DNA of 17,923 nt from Candidatus Eiseniibacteriota bacterium. GTDB taxonomy: Bacteria; Eisenbacteria; RBG-16-71-46; JABDJR01. The position numbers and the translations under genes are program-made. The stretch's first letter is position 1; the number at the start of each line of letters is the position of its first letter. This document shows positions 7,348-13,779 of this stretch, one piece after another. The DNA is taken from contig JABDJR010000052.1 in NCBI GenBank assembly GCA_013003415.1, positions 1 to 17,923 on the forward strand. The letters are read 5' to 3'. A model generated the notes under the pieces. It was not told the DNA's origin, did not search any database, and saw only the letters and a program-made list of their open reading frames with translations.

Positions 7348-8688
7348 ATGCTGACATTTAATGATGCACTGACACTGAAGCCGGTAACCCCGGCTCCAAA
7401 ATATAAGGCCTACAACCTTTCCAATTTCGAGCAGATTCCACAGGTCGCAGCCTTGTCCGAAGAGCTTCGCTTTGAGATGCGTGTGGTGGGGAACGTGTTC
7501 CCCTTCAAGACGAACAACTATGTCGTCGACGAACTCATTGATTGGAGCGACGTTCCCAACGACCCCATCTTTGTTTTGACCTTCCCCCAGCGCGGCATGC
7601 TAAACGACGAAGCCTATGAAAAAATGGCGAATGTTATTCGTAACGGTGGTTCGCGCCAAGAAATTAAGGTTGTCGCCGACGAGATTCGCCTCACGCTGAA
7701 TCCGCATCCCGCTGGTCAGTTGGAATACAACGTTCCGGAATTAGCCGGCGAAAAACTGAATGGCATGCAGCACAAATATAAAGAAACCGTGTTGTTTTTT
7801 CCGAGCCAGGGTCAAACCTGCCACGCCTATTGTTCGTTCTGCTTCCGCTGGCCTCAGTTTGTGGGCATGACCGATCTTAAGTTTGCTTCGCGCGAAGCGG
7901 GCCAGCTTGTCGATTACCTTGGCGAACATCCCGAGGTGACCGACGTATTGTTTACTGGCGGCGACCCCATGATCATGAAGTCCGATGCCTTGGCCACGTA
8001 TTTCCGTGCTTTGCTCAAAGCCGATCTTCCCGAGTTTCAAACCATCCGCATCGGCACCAAAGCTCTCGGATACTGGCCTTATCGCTTCACCTCCGACGCC
8101 GATGCCGACGAAGTTTTGGAGCTGTTCGAAGAAGTGATTGCTTCCGGAAAACACATTGCGCTGATGGCTCACTTTAATCACCCTCGTGAGCTTGAAACGC
8201 CAGCCGTGCAAGAAGCCATCGCCAGAATTCGCGCGACCGGTGCCGAAATTCGAACCCAGTCCCCTGTGCTTACCAACATCAACGACTCTGCTTTGGTTTG
8301 GTCCAAGATGTGGGCCGAGCAAGTACGCTTAGGTCTCATCCCTTACTACATGTTCGTGGTGCGGGACACGGGCGCCCAAGACTACTTCGGTATCACCTTG
8401 AGCCGCGCGTGGGAGATCTATCACAACGCGATTCAGAGCGTTAGCGGCTTGGCCCGAACCGTTCGCGGACCCAGCATGTCCGCAACTCCGGGGAAAGTTC
8501 ATGTTTTAGGTACAACAGAAGTACACGGCGAGAAAGTCTTCGCTCTCCAGTTCCTGCAGGGACGCAACCCAGACTGGGTAACGCGCCCCTTCTTCGCAAA
8601 GTATGATGAGAACGCCATTTGGCTCGACGATCTCAAACCGGCTTTCGGAGAAGAGCGTTTCTTCTTTGAGGAGAACTCCCGCAACTAG
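7348..8688 (+). CDS. KamA-family radical SAM amino acid 2,3-aminomutase, substrate probably not lysine
   Basis: A 446-residue member of the lysine 2,3-aminomutase family. CX3CX2C (Cys158, Cys162, Cys165 in CHAYCSFC) binds the 4Fe-4S cluster that cleaves S-adenosylmethionine. GGDPM follows in the barrel. Lys383 in ATPGKVHVLG occupies the PLP-lysine position. Counting residues against clostridial lysine aminomutase recalled from memory, NINDSAL to GK keeps exact spacing, PYY aligns, and the two lysine side-chain-binding aspartates (293 and 330 there) become Arg339 and Ser376. The enzyme should shift the alpha-amino group to the beta carbon, but of an amino acid other than lysine; an acidic one is plausible. 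Start choice: GGAGAGAGG at 7333-7341 precedes ATGs at 7345 and 7348; an upstream ATG at 7327 is also possible. A strong terminator follows, so it seems monocistronic. Confidence 0.88.
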   Translation: MLTFNDALTLKPVTPAPKYKAYNLSNFEQIPQVAALSEELRFEMRVVGNVFPFKTNNYVVDELIDWSDVPNDPIFVLTFPQRGMLNDEAYEKMANVIRNGGSRQEIKVVADEIRLTLNPHPAGQLEYNVPELAGEKLNGMQHKYKETVLFFPSQGQTCHAYCSFCFRWPQFVGMTDLKFASREAGQLVDYLGEHPEVTDVLFTGGDPMIMKSDALATYFRALLKADLPEFQTIRIGTKALGYWPYRFTSDADADEVLELFEEVIASGKHIALMAHFNHPRELETPAVQEAIARIRATGAEIRTQSPVLTNINDSALVWSKMWAEQVRLGLIPYYMFVVRDTGAQDYFGITLSRAWEIYHNAIQSVSGLARTVRGPSMSATPGKVHVLGTTEVHGEKVFALQFLQGRNPDWVTRPFFAKYDENAIWLDDLKPAFGEERFFFEENSRN

Positions 8689-8715
8689 GTGTCCTTTTCT
8701 CCTTTGCTTGCTAGG

Positions 8716-8755
8716 ATCGGCCCATTCGTAACATTCGAGTGGGTCGATTTTCTTT
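8716..8755 (+). terminator. Intrinsic terminator after the aminomutase gene
   Basis: ATCGGCCCATTCG (8716-8728) pairs with CGAGTGGGTCGAT (8736-8748) across 13 positions, two of them G-U, with a 7-nt loop. A T-rich tract, TTTCTTT, follows. This is the clearest terminator in the window and separates the aminomutase from the BtpA-like gene. Confidence 0.8.
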
Positions 8756-8826
8756 AGGTGGACCCCACCATGGTCGAAAACAGGTTGTTTCCCTTTAAGA
8801 TCAAGTGCCAGAGCTTGGAGGTCCCG

Positions 8827-9624
8827 ATGTCGATTGCAGACATCTTTTCGCAACCCAAACCCGTTTTGGGGGTCGTTCATCTTGCCCCGTTAGTGGGTTC
8901 CCCAAAGTACGCCGGCGACTTCGAAGAGGTCCTGGGTAAAGCCATCGCCGACGCCGGCGCGTTAGTCGCGGGCGGTGTCGACGGCCTGATTGTCGAGAAC
9001 TTCGGCGATGCGCCGTTCTTTCCGGGAAGAGTTCCCCCGGAAGTGGTTTCACAAATGACCGTGGCGGCCATTGCGGTTCGAAGCGAACATCCGGACATTC
9101 CCTTGGGGCTAAATGTGCTTCGCAACGACGGTGTAAGCGCCCTTGCCATTGCCTTGGCCACCGGCGCCCAGTTCATTCGGGTAAATATTCTGAGCGGCGC
9201 TCGAGTTACCGACCAAGGAATCATTCAGGGCGACGCCCACAATCTTTTGCGCGAGCGCGCACGGCTCGGAGCCAACGTTGCCATTTGCGCCGATGTGAGC
9301 GTGAAGCACTCTGCCCCCTTGGCAGAGCAAGACATGGATCAAGAGGTGGATGACCTTGTCCACCGCGCCCATGCCGACGCACTCATTGTTTCTGGTTCGG
9401 GAACCGGCAAGACAACGAACCTCATGGATATTCGCCGCGCCAAGAACTACGCGGGGGATGTTCCGGTGTGGGTAGGAAGTGGTGTCAGCGCCAACGGAGC
9501 GGCTGAACTCCGGGAAGTGGCGGATGGTTTTATCGTTGGTACGGCGTTTAAGAAGAAAGGCCTCGTGAGTGAGCCGGTGGATGAAGAGCGGGTTCGGTCT
9601 TTGGTCGGAGCGCTGCGACCGTGA
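8827..9624 (+). CDS. BtpA/SgcQ family TIM-barrel protein
   Basis: A 265-residue protein with the family's N terminus (IFSQPKPVLGVVHLAPLVGSP), the GLIVENFGDAPF segment, and two glycine-rich phosphate-binding-type loops late in the barrel (VSGSGTGK and VWVGSGVSANG). The family is named for cyanobacterial BtpA, needed for photosystem I accumulation, and E. coli SgcQ, encoded in a sugar-phosphate cluster; the reaction is not known. The frame opens earlier (GTG 8758, ATG 8770 with AGGTGG 8 nt upstream). ATG 8827 is preferred because GGAGGT at 8817-8822 lies 4 nt before it and family members start close to this point. Its stop codon overlaps the start of the acetyltransferase gene. No photosynthesis gene is nearby, so a metabolic role is more likely here. 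Confidence 0.85.
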   Translation: MSIADIFSQPKPVLGVVHLAPLVGSPKYAGDFEEVLGKAIADAGALVAGGVDGLIVENFGDAPFFPGRVPPEVVSQMTVAAIAVRSEHPDIPLGLNVLRNDGVSALAIALATGAQFIRVNILSGARVTDQGIIQGDAHNLLRERARLGANVAICADVSVKHSAPLAEQDMDQEVDDLVHRAHADALIVSGSGTGKTTNLMDIRRAKNYAGDVPVWVGSGVSANGAAELREVADGFIVGTAFKKKGLVSEPVDEERVRSLVGALRP

Positions 9625-10112
9625 ACCTGGCACCAATGACCTCCGAACACGCAACGGAAGTGCTTCGGATCTATGCGGAAGGCATTGCCACCCGACTTGC
9701 CACCTTCGAAACCGAAACCCCAAGCTGGGAGCGCTGGAACGAGGGACACCTTCCGCATTCGCGGTTGGTTGCCTTAGATGGCGATCGTCTTTTCGGCTGG
9801 GCGGCCTTGAGTTCCGTTTCCGATCGTTGCGTGTACGGGGGCGTGGCCGAAGTGAGTGTGTATGTTGGTAAAATGGCGCGCGGCCGGGGGGTGGGGAAAG
9901 CGTTGCTCCGAGCTTTGTGCGAAGCCTCGGAGAGCAACGGGATTTGGACGCTTCAAGCGGGAATCTTTGCCAACAACGAGGCCAGCATTCGTCTTCACCA
10001 AGCTTGCGGGTTTCGCATTGTGGGTACGCGCCGAAACTTGGGCCAGCTCGACGGCCAATGGCGTGACGTCATGCTCATGGAGCGGCGAAGCACCGTAGTG
10101 GGTGTGTCTTAA
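9621..10112 (+). CDS. GNAT N-acetyltransferase, phosphinothricin/L-amino-acid acyltransferase type
   Basis: A 163-residue GNAT-fold enzyme. The acetyl-CoA pyrophosphate loop is R87-G-R-G-V-G-K93, followed by ALLRALCEASE. The C-terminal part has the family's NNEASIRLHQACGFRIVGT block. N-terminal and C-terminal wording (IYAEGIATRLATFETE; QLDGQWRDVMLMERR) match the PAT/MnaT group, which acetylates phosphinothricin, methionine sulfoximine or sulfone, or related amino acids. It starts with GTG inside the stop of the BtpA-like gene (GTGA overlap), so the two are translationally coupled. The physiological substrate is unknown; resistance to phosphinothricin should not be assumed. The terminator at 8716-8755 argues against an operon with the aminomutase. 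Confidence 0.88.
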   Translation: MNLAPMTSEHATEVLRIYAEGIATRLATFETETPSWERWNEGHLPHSRLVALDGDRLFGWAALSSVSDRCVYGGVAEVSVYVGKMARGRGVGKALLRALCEASESNGIWTLQAGIFANNEASIRLHQACGFRIVGTRRNLGQLDGQWRDVMLMERRSTVVGVS

Positions 10113-10114
10113 CC

Positions 10115-10130
10115 CTCAGCAAAAGCTGAG
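10115..10130. terminator. Hairpin between convergent genes
   Basis: CTCAGC, AAAA loop, GCTGAG forms a six-pair hairpin just after the acetyltransferase stop. A second weaker pairing (CTTCCC at 10162-10167 with GGGAAG at 10178-10183) lies closer to the oppositely oriented haloperoxidase gene. Neither has a clear T-tract, so terminator function is tentative. Confidence 0.35.
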
Positions 10131-10194
10131 CGAATCTCAGCGTCCGGCAAAAGCCTCCTTGCTTCCCTAGTTTTCGCGGGAAGGCGCTACTGTC

Positions 10195-11514
10195 TCACTT
10201 CTTCTCTCTCAGGGCGTGTTTCACCACCCACATCCCCACTTGCTTTCCAAGCTTGTTGCCCTCTACCGAGTCATAGCGAAAGTGAATCCCCAAGTACACG
10301 CGTGACATGGCGCACTCAAGGGCAGCCTCCGAGAAGCTGTTGAATTCTCTGGCGGGAGGGTTCATGGCAATCTTTGCTCCAAAGGGGCCGGCTGCATCCA
10401 CGGTTTCCGTGTGCATCGTGAAAGCCATGTTGTCCCCCAGCACCTCGGCCAGAGCCGTCATCGCAGCTCCAGCCGCGGTGCCATGGGCAGAGGGATAGGA
10501 GGGGAAGGGATAGGTGTGCCGGTGCGTGTTGTCCCAAAGCTCATCAGGAATGGTGTCTTCGTTTCCGTCGTTCGCTGCCCACCGGATAGCCGTGTAGGGT
10601 CGCCAGTGATTGTAGTGAAACTTGTTCTCGAAAGAGCTTAGGTAGGCGTCGTAGATCGCCATGTTCAGCAAGGCGAACATGCGTGCGGTCTGCCACCCAT
10701 CCAAACCGGTTTCCACCGCTAACGCACGCGCAAGGCGATTGTGCGAATTCTCAATGAAATCTTTCCACCAAAGCGCTAAGTGAGTTTGATCCGGCGTTCT
10801 GGTCATGCTCTGAAAGCGCCCAACCTCTTTAACCTCGTTGTAGGCTTTTGTGTACGCGTCACTCTGAATTGCCGGAGGCGGCGGTGACCGGAACTGACTT
10901 GGCTTCGACAAGACAAAGGGCTTGGCTTGCGCCCACCCGGTTCCAAAAATGAACCCCTCGGGAGTTCCGCTGTGATCTTTGAACTCGGCATACACGCCGG
11001 GTGCCATCGGATGCCATACATACTCGGCTTCGGAATTCCAGTTGTCCCCTTCGCGTTCCGCGATCATCGCTTGCGCGCTGGCTCGCCCGATCTGAACTAC
11101 TGCGATTTCAGTTTGGTTCAACTCCCCATGATCGACATGGGCACTCACCAAGTCATTAATGCGAGCTTTTTGATTGGGGTAGTGATGTCGCAGCACTTCA
11201 GATGCCGCAGCCGCCGTAATGATTTCGGGGTTGGCGTTAGCGGCTCTTCCTGCGTAGCGATAAGGCTCGTAGCGCGGTTCAATCGTGTTGAGCGCGTCAT
11301 GAATAGCTAGGTGCATCATGGTTGCGGTCCGAAGCCCTTTAAGGGTGAGAAGCTTGTCTTCCTCGATGGCCAGCTCAAAAACAAGCTTGTTCCAAGACAA
11401 GATCTGATTTCTTGTTTCGGTTGTTCCTGCCGCGCTTCCCATATCGGGAGCAAACGACAAGCAACCAAGCCAGACTGCCAGGGTCAGGAGGACGTTTTTC
11501 TTTACCGAAGCCAT
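10195..11514 (-). CDS. Exported vanadium-dependent haloperoxidase / PAP2-superfamily protein
   Basis: A 439-residue protein with an N-terminal signal peptide (KK, then a hydrophobic run, likely cleaved near GSAAG). The oxyanion-binding residues of the vanadium haloperoxidase/acid phosphatase fold are all present: Lys298 and Arg305 in KFHYNHWRP, Ser342-Ala343-His344 in YPSAHG, and Arg405 and His411 in SRVYLGIHFRYD. The spacings of 7 and 6 equal those of the fungal chloroperoxidase. The usual PSGH reads PSAH. It should act outside the inner membrane, either oxidising halides with peroxide or as a phosphatase; the sequence does not decide. The ATG at 11514 is chosen over one 30 nt upstream because AAAGG lies 7 nt before it and the signal peptide then starts with MASVKK. 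It is transcribed away from the HxlR gene. Confidence 0.88.
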   Translation of the reverse strand: MASVKKNVLLTLAVWLGCLSFAPDMGSAAGTTETRNQILSWNKLVFELAIEEDKLLTLKGLRTATMMHLAIHDALNTIEPRYEPYRYAGRAANANPEIITAAAASEVLRHHYPNQKARINDLVSAHVDHGELNQTEIAVVQIGRASAQAMIAEREGDNWNSEAEYVWHPMAPGVYAEFKDHSGTPEGFIFGTGWAQAKPFVLSKPSQFRSPPPPAIQSDAYTKAYNEVKEVGRFQSMTRTPDQTHLALWWKDFIENSHNRLARALAVETGLDGWQTARMFALLNMAIYDAYLSSFENKFHYNHWRPYTAIRWAANDGNEDTIPDELWDNTHRHTYPFPSYPSAHGTAAGAAMTALAEVLGDNMAFTMHTETVDAAGPFGAKIAMNPPAREFNSFSEAALECAMSRVYLGIHFRYDSVEGNKLGKQVGMWVVKHALREKK

Positions 11515-11583
11515 GTAGGAACCTTTCTCAAAGAGGGCCGTCACCGTTCAGAGGCTATTTTAGTTTTTGCCGGGTCTGAATCC

Positions 11584-11600
11584 ACTACAAAATCTGTAGT
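11584..11600. promoter_or_regulatory. Palindromic operator candidate in the divergent promoter region
   Basis: ACTACA-AAATC-TGTAGT is a perfect inverted repeat with 6-bp arms and a 5-bp spacer, placed between the haloperoxidase-like gene and the HxlR regulator. A -10-like TAGAAT (11600-11605) overlaps its right edge, so occupancy could block the regulator's own promoter. HxlR dimers typically bind such divergent or autoregulatory palindromes. Confidence 0.55.
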
Positions 11601-11650
11601 AGAATGGACCGATCACCCGGATCACAATAGCGTTCTAGGAGGTGCTTCCA

Positions 11651-12391
11651 ATGGCTCGAGGATATGGACAATACTGCCCGCTTTCTCTGGCAGCTGAGGT
11701 TTTGGCTGAACGCTGGACCATTCTGGTGATTAGCCGCGTCATGGACGGCTGTTACCGGTTCAACGAAATCCACCGCGGACTTCCCAAGATGTCGGCTTCG
11801 TTACTCTCACAACGTCTTCGACAACTCGAAACCGCAGGCGTCCTTCATGCACGCGAGGAGCTCGGCAAGCCCGGTTACACCTACTCCTTAACTCAGGCCG
11901 GGGAAGACCTTCGCCCTCTGGTCGAGAACCTCGCGGTTTGGGGACAGCACTGGGCTCGCGATCTAACCCAAGCTGATCTAGACCCACGGTTTCTCTTGTG
12001 GAGCATGCATCTACGGCTCGATGTAGAGAAGATGCCTCCAGGTCGAACCGTGCTTGAGTTTGAGTTTGCTAACGCGCCCGCAGACTGCCGTCGTTTTTGG
12101 ATTGTGAATGACGCGGGTAAGGTCGAAATGTGCCTGTCACATCCGGGGTTCGATGTTGATCTCTCCCTTCACGCCGACCTTCTTCTCTTTGTGGAAACCT
12201 GGCGAGGCTTTCGCGACCTGCGATCTGAAATCCGACGCGGGGCCATTAAGTTGACCGGCCCCACAAAACTAAAACGCGCTTTCCCCTCTTGGCTTATGCT
12301 CAGCTCTCTCTCGCCCTTCCAACGAAAGAGGCCTGGGAAAGAACGATCCTTGGCTCAGCGCCGGCAAAAACAAAGGAACCGCCATGTCTAG
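11651..12391 (+). CDS. HxlR-family winged-helix regulator with C-terminal extension
   Basis: A 246-residue transcription factor. The first 100 residues or so are an HxlR winged helix: YCPLSLAAEVLAERWTILVISRVMDG, RFNEIHRGLPKMSASLLSQRLRQLE as the recognition region (long motif given in parts: RFNEIHRGLPKMS and ASLLSQRLRQLE), and a wing ending in YSLTQAGEDLRP. Cys9 sits where several HxlR proteins carry a redox or electrophile-sensing cysteine. About 130 extra residues follow, more than typical HxlR proteins (100-150 residues); they resemble the SCP2-like ligand-binding tail seen in some long HxlR regulators and end in a basic stretch. AGGAGGT at 11637-11643 fixes the start 7 nt downstream. The stop overlaps the DinB-fold gene by 8 nt. 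It probably controls itself and the divergent haloperoxidase-like gene. Confidence 0.88.
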   Translation: MARGYGQYCPLSLAAEVLAERWTILVISRVMDGCYRFNEIHRGLPKMSASLLSQRLRQLETAGVLHAREELGKPGYTYSLTQAGEDLRPLVENLAVWGQHWARDLTQADLDPRFLLWSMHLRLDVEKMPPGRTVLEFEFANAPADCRRFWIVNDAGKVEMCLSHPGFDVDLSLHADLLLFVETWRGFRDLRSEIRRGAIKLTGPTKLKRAFPSWLMLSSLSPFQRKRPGKERSLAQRRQKQRNRHV

Positions 12392-12902
12392 AACCATGAC
12401 TAATTGTCTTCGAGCCGTTTTCCTTCGCGACCTGAAGTCTCTTGCCGACTCGGTTGAAGCCTACGGAGACGACCATGCTATGTGGTCACAGCCCTCCTCC
12501 ATCTCGAATTCGGGTGGCAACCTGGCGCTTCATTTGGCCGGCAACATTCAGCACTTCATTGGAGCGAAGCTTGGAAAGTCCGGCTACGTTCGGGACCGGA
12601 ATCGCGAGTTCACCACCTGTTCCCTCAGTCGGGGCGAGATTCTGAAAGAAGTCCAGGCGGCTCGGGAGTGCGTCGACAGAACCTTAGAGAGCGTGACCGA
12701 CGAGGACCTCGGAAAGCCTTTTCCGATTGGCATCGACGGGGTGCATGTGGAAACGGGCGACTTTCTGCTCCACCTGAGCTCTCACTTGGCCTATCACTTG
12801 GGACAGCTGGATTATCATCGGCGCGGGTTTGCGGAGGAAGCGCCCTCGGTCAATGCCGTTTCTATTCCCGCGCTCTTTACCTTCGAAAAGAGCGACTCCT
12901 AA
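12384..12902 (+). CDS. DinB/YfiT-like four-helix protein (DUF1572 type)
   Basis: A 172-residue predicted four-helix-bundle protein of the DinB superfamily. The three-histidine metal site is visible as His50 (ALHLAGNIQHF) and His134 and His138 (HLSSHLAYHLGQLDYHRR). The superfamily includes thiol-dependent transferases using bacillithiol or mycothiol, as well as proteins of unknown function. The wording here (NLALHLAGN, then FLLHLSSHLAYHLGQ) matches the DUF1572 branch, whose reaction is not established. It overlaps the end of the HxlR gene by 8 nt and is therefore co-transcribed with it. Its last 4 nt overlap the convergent purU gene. A detoxification role under HxlR control is a reasonable inference, not a demonstrated one. 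Confidence 0.85.
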   Translation: MSRTMTNCLRAVFLRDLKSLADSVEAYGDDHAMWSQPSSISNSGGNLALHLAGNIQHFIGAKLGKSGYVRDRNREFTTCSLSRGEILKEVQAARECVDRTLESVTDEDLGKPFPIGIDGVHVETGDFLLHLSSHLAYHLGQLDYHRRGFAEEAPSVNAVSIPALFTFEKSDS

Positions 12903-13771
12903 CGGAACACCACCGTCTTGTTCCCATGAACAAGCACCCGATCTTCTAAGTGATAGCGCAGACCCCGGGACAGCACCGTCTTCTCGACATCTTTACCCAA
13001 GCGCACAATGTCTTGAAGAGAGTCGTGATGGCTAATGCGAACCACGTCCTGCTCAATGATTGGGCCGGCGTCCAAATCGCTCGTGACATAGTGGCAGGTA
13101 GCACCGGTGAGTTTCACGCCGCGTTCACTAGCCTGATGATAGGGCCGAGCCCCGGCGAAGGCCGGAAGAAAGCTGTGGTGAATGTTGATAATGCGTCCCG
13201 GGTAGCGGGAGCACATCCATCCAGGAAGAATCTGCATGAAGCGCGCAAGCACAATGGTCTGCGGATTCAGCTCGTCAATCAGGCGGGCCGTTTCCACAAA
13301 CCCCTCTTCTTTGGCCTGGGGATCTTTGGGCATAGGAATGTGGTGATAGGGAATCCCGCGCCGCTCGACCTCGTCGCGGTGGTCATCGTGATTGGACACG
13401 ACGCCAATGACCTCGAAGTCCATGTCTTTGGTGCGCCAGCGATAGAGCAGGTCGTTCAGACAGTGGGATGTCTTGCTGACTAAGATCAACACGCGGTGAG
13501 GCTGGGCCGTGTCTGCAATACGACAGTTCATGGTGAACCTGTCGGTAACCGGCTGCAGCGCCTTTTCCAACCCCGCCCCATCGAAGGGCAGGCTTTCGGC
13601 ATCAATGACGTAGCGCATAAAGAAGGTGTTGGTGTCGGGGTCACTAAACTGATTCGCCTCGACAATGGATCCACCGTGCTCGGCCAGGCACCCCGTGACT
13701 GCAGCCACGATACCAACCGCGTCTTCACAGGTGGCAAGGAGCCTGAATTCTCGCTTCTCTTTCGCTGCCAT
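12899..13771 (-). CDS. purU: Formyltetrahydrofolate deformylase
   Basis: A 290-residue PurU. An N-terminal ACT-type regulatory domain (about 8-90, LLATCEDAVGIVAAVTGCLAEHGG) precedes the formyl-hydrolase domain with Asn196 and His198 in NIHHSFLP and Asp234 in SDLDAGPII. The spacing equals that of the catalytic Asn-His-Asp of GAR transformylase. It hydrolyses 10-formyltetrahydrofolate to formate and tetrahydrofolate, balancing one-carbon pools and supplying formate, for example to PurT. In E. coli the ACT region mediates methionine activation and glycine inhibition. Its start lies 8 nt after thiC on the same strand, with only a short AAGG near the ATG, so it is very probably co-transcribed with thiC under the TPP riboswitch. 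The 3' end overlaps the convergent DinB-fold gene by 4 nt, leaving no room for a terminator. Confidence 0.95.
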   Translation of the reverse strand: MAAKEKREFRLLATCEDAVGIVAAVTGCLAEHGGSIVEANQFSDPDTNTFFMRYVIDAESLPFDGAGLEKALQPVTDRFTMNCRIADTAQPHRVLILVSKTSHCLNDLLYRWRTKDMDFEVIGVVSNHDDHRDEVERRGIPYHHIPMPKDPQAKEEGFVETARLIDELNPQTIVLARFMQILPGWMCSRYPGRIINIHHSFLPAFAGARPYHQASERGVKLTGATCHYVTSDLDAGPIIEQDVVRISHHDSLQDIVRLGKDVEKTVLSRGLRYHLEDRVLVHGNKTVVFR

Positions 13772-13779
13772 CGCCTTAA

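Noticed and set aside
7741..8322. 193-codon open frame on the minus strand inside the aminomutase gene
   Set aside because: It is antisense to a conserved enzyme, has no recognisable domain, and arises from the codon bias of the real gene.
8758..8826. 23-residue N-terminal extension of the BtpA-like protein
   Set aside because: Family members begin near MSIADIF, and GGAGGT lies directly before that ATG. The ATG at 8770 remains a minor alternative.
7348..10112. Aminomutase plus GNAT as an ablA-ablB pair making N-acetyl-beta-lysine
   Set aside because: A strong terminator (8716-8755) and the BtpA-like gene separate them, the acetyltransferase is of the PAT/MnaT type, and the lysine-binding aspartates of the aminomutase are replaced.
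10927..11310. 127-codon plus-strand frame opposite the haloperoxidase-like gene
   Set aside because: It is antisense to a gene with all catalytic motifs intact and encodes nothing recognisable.
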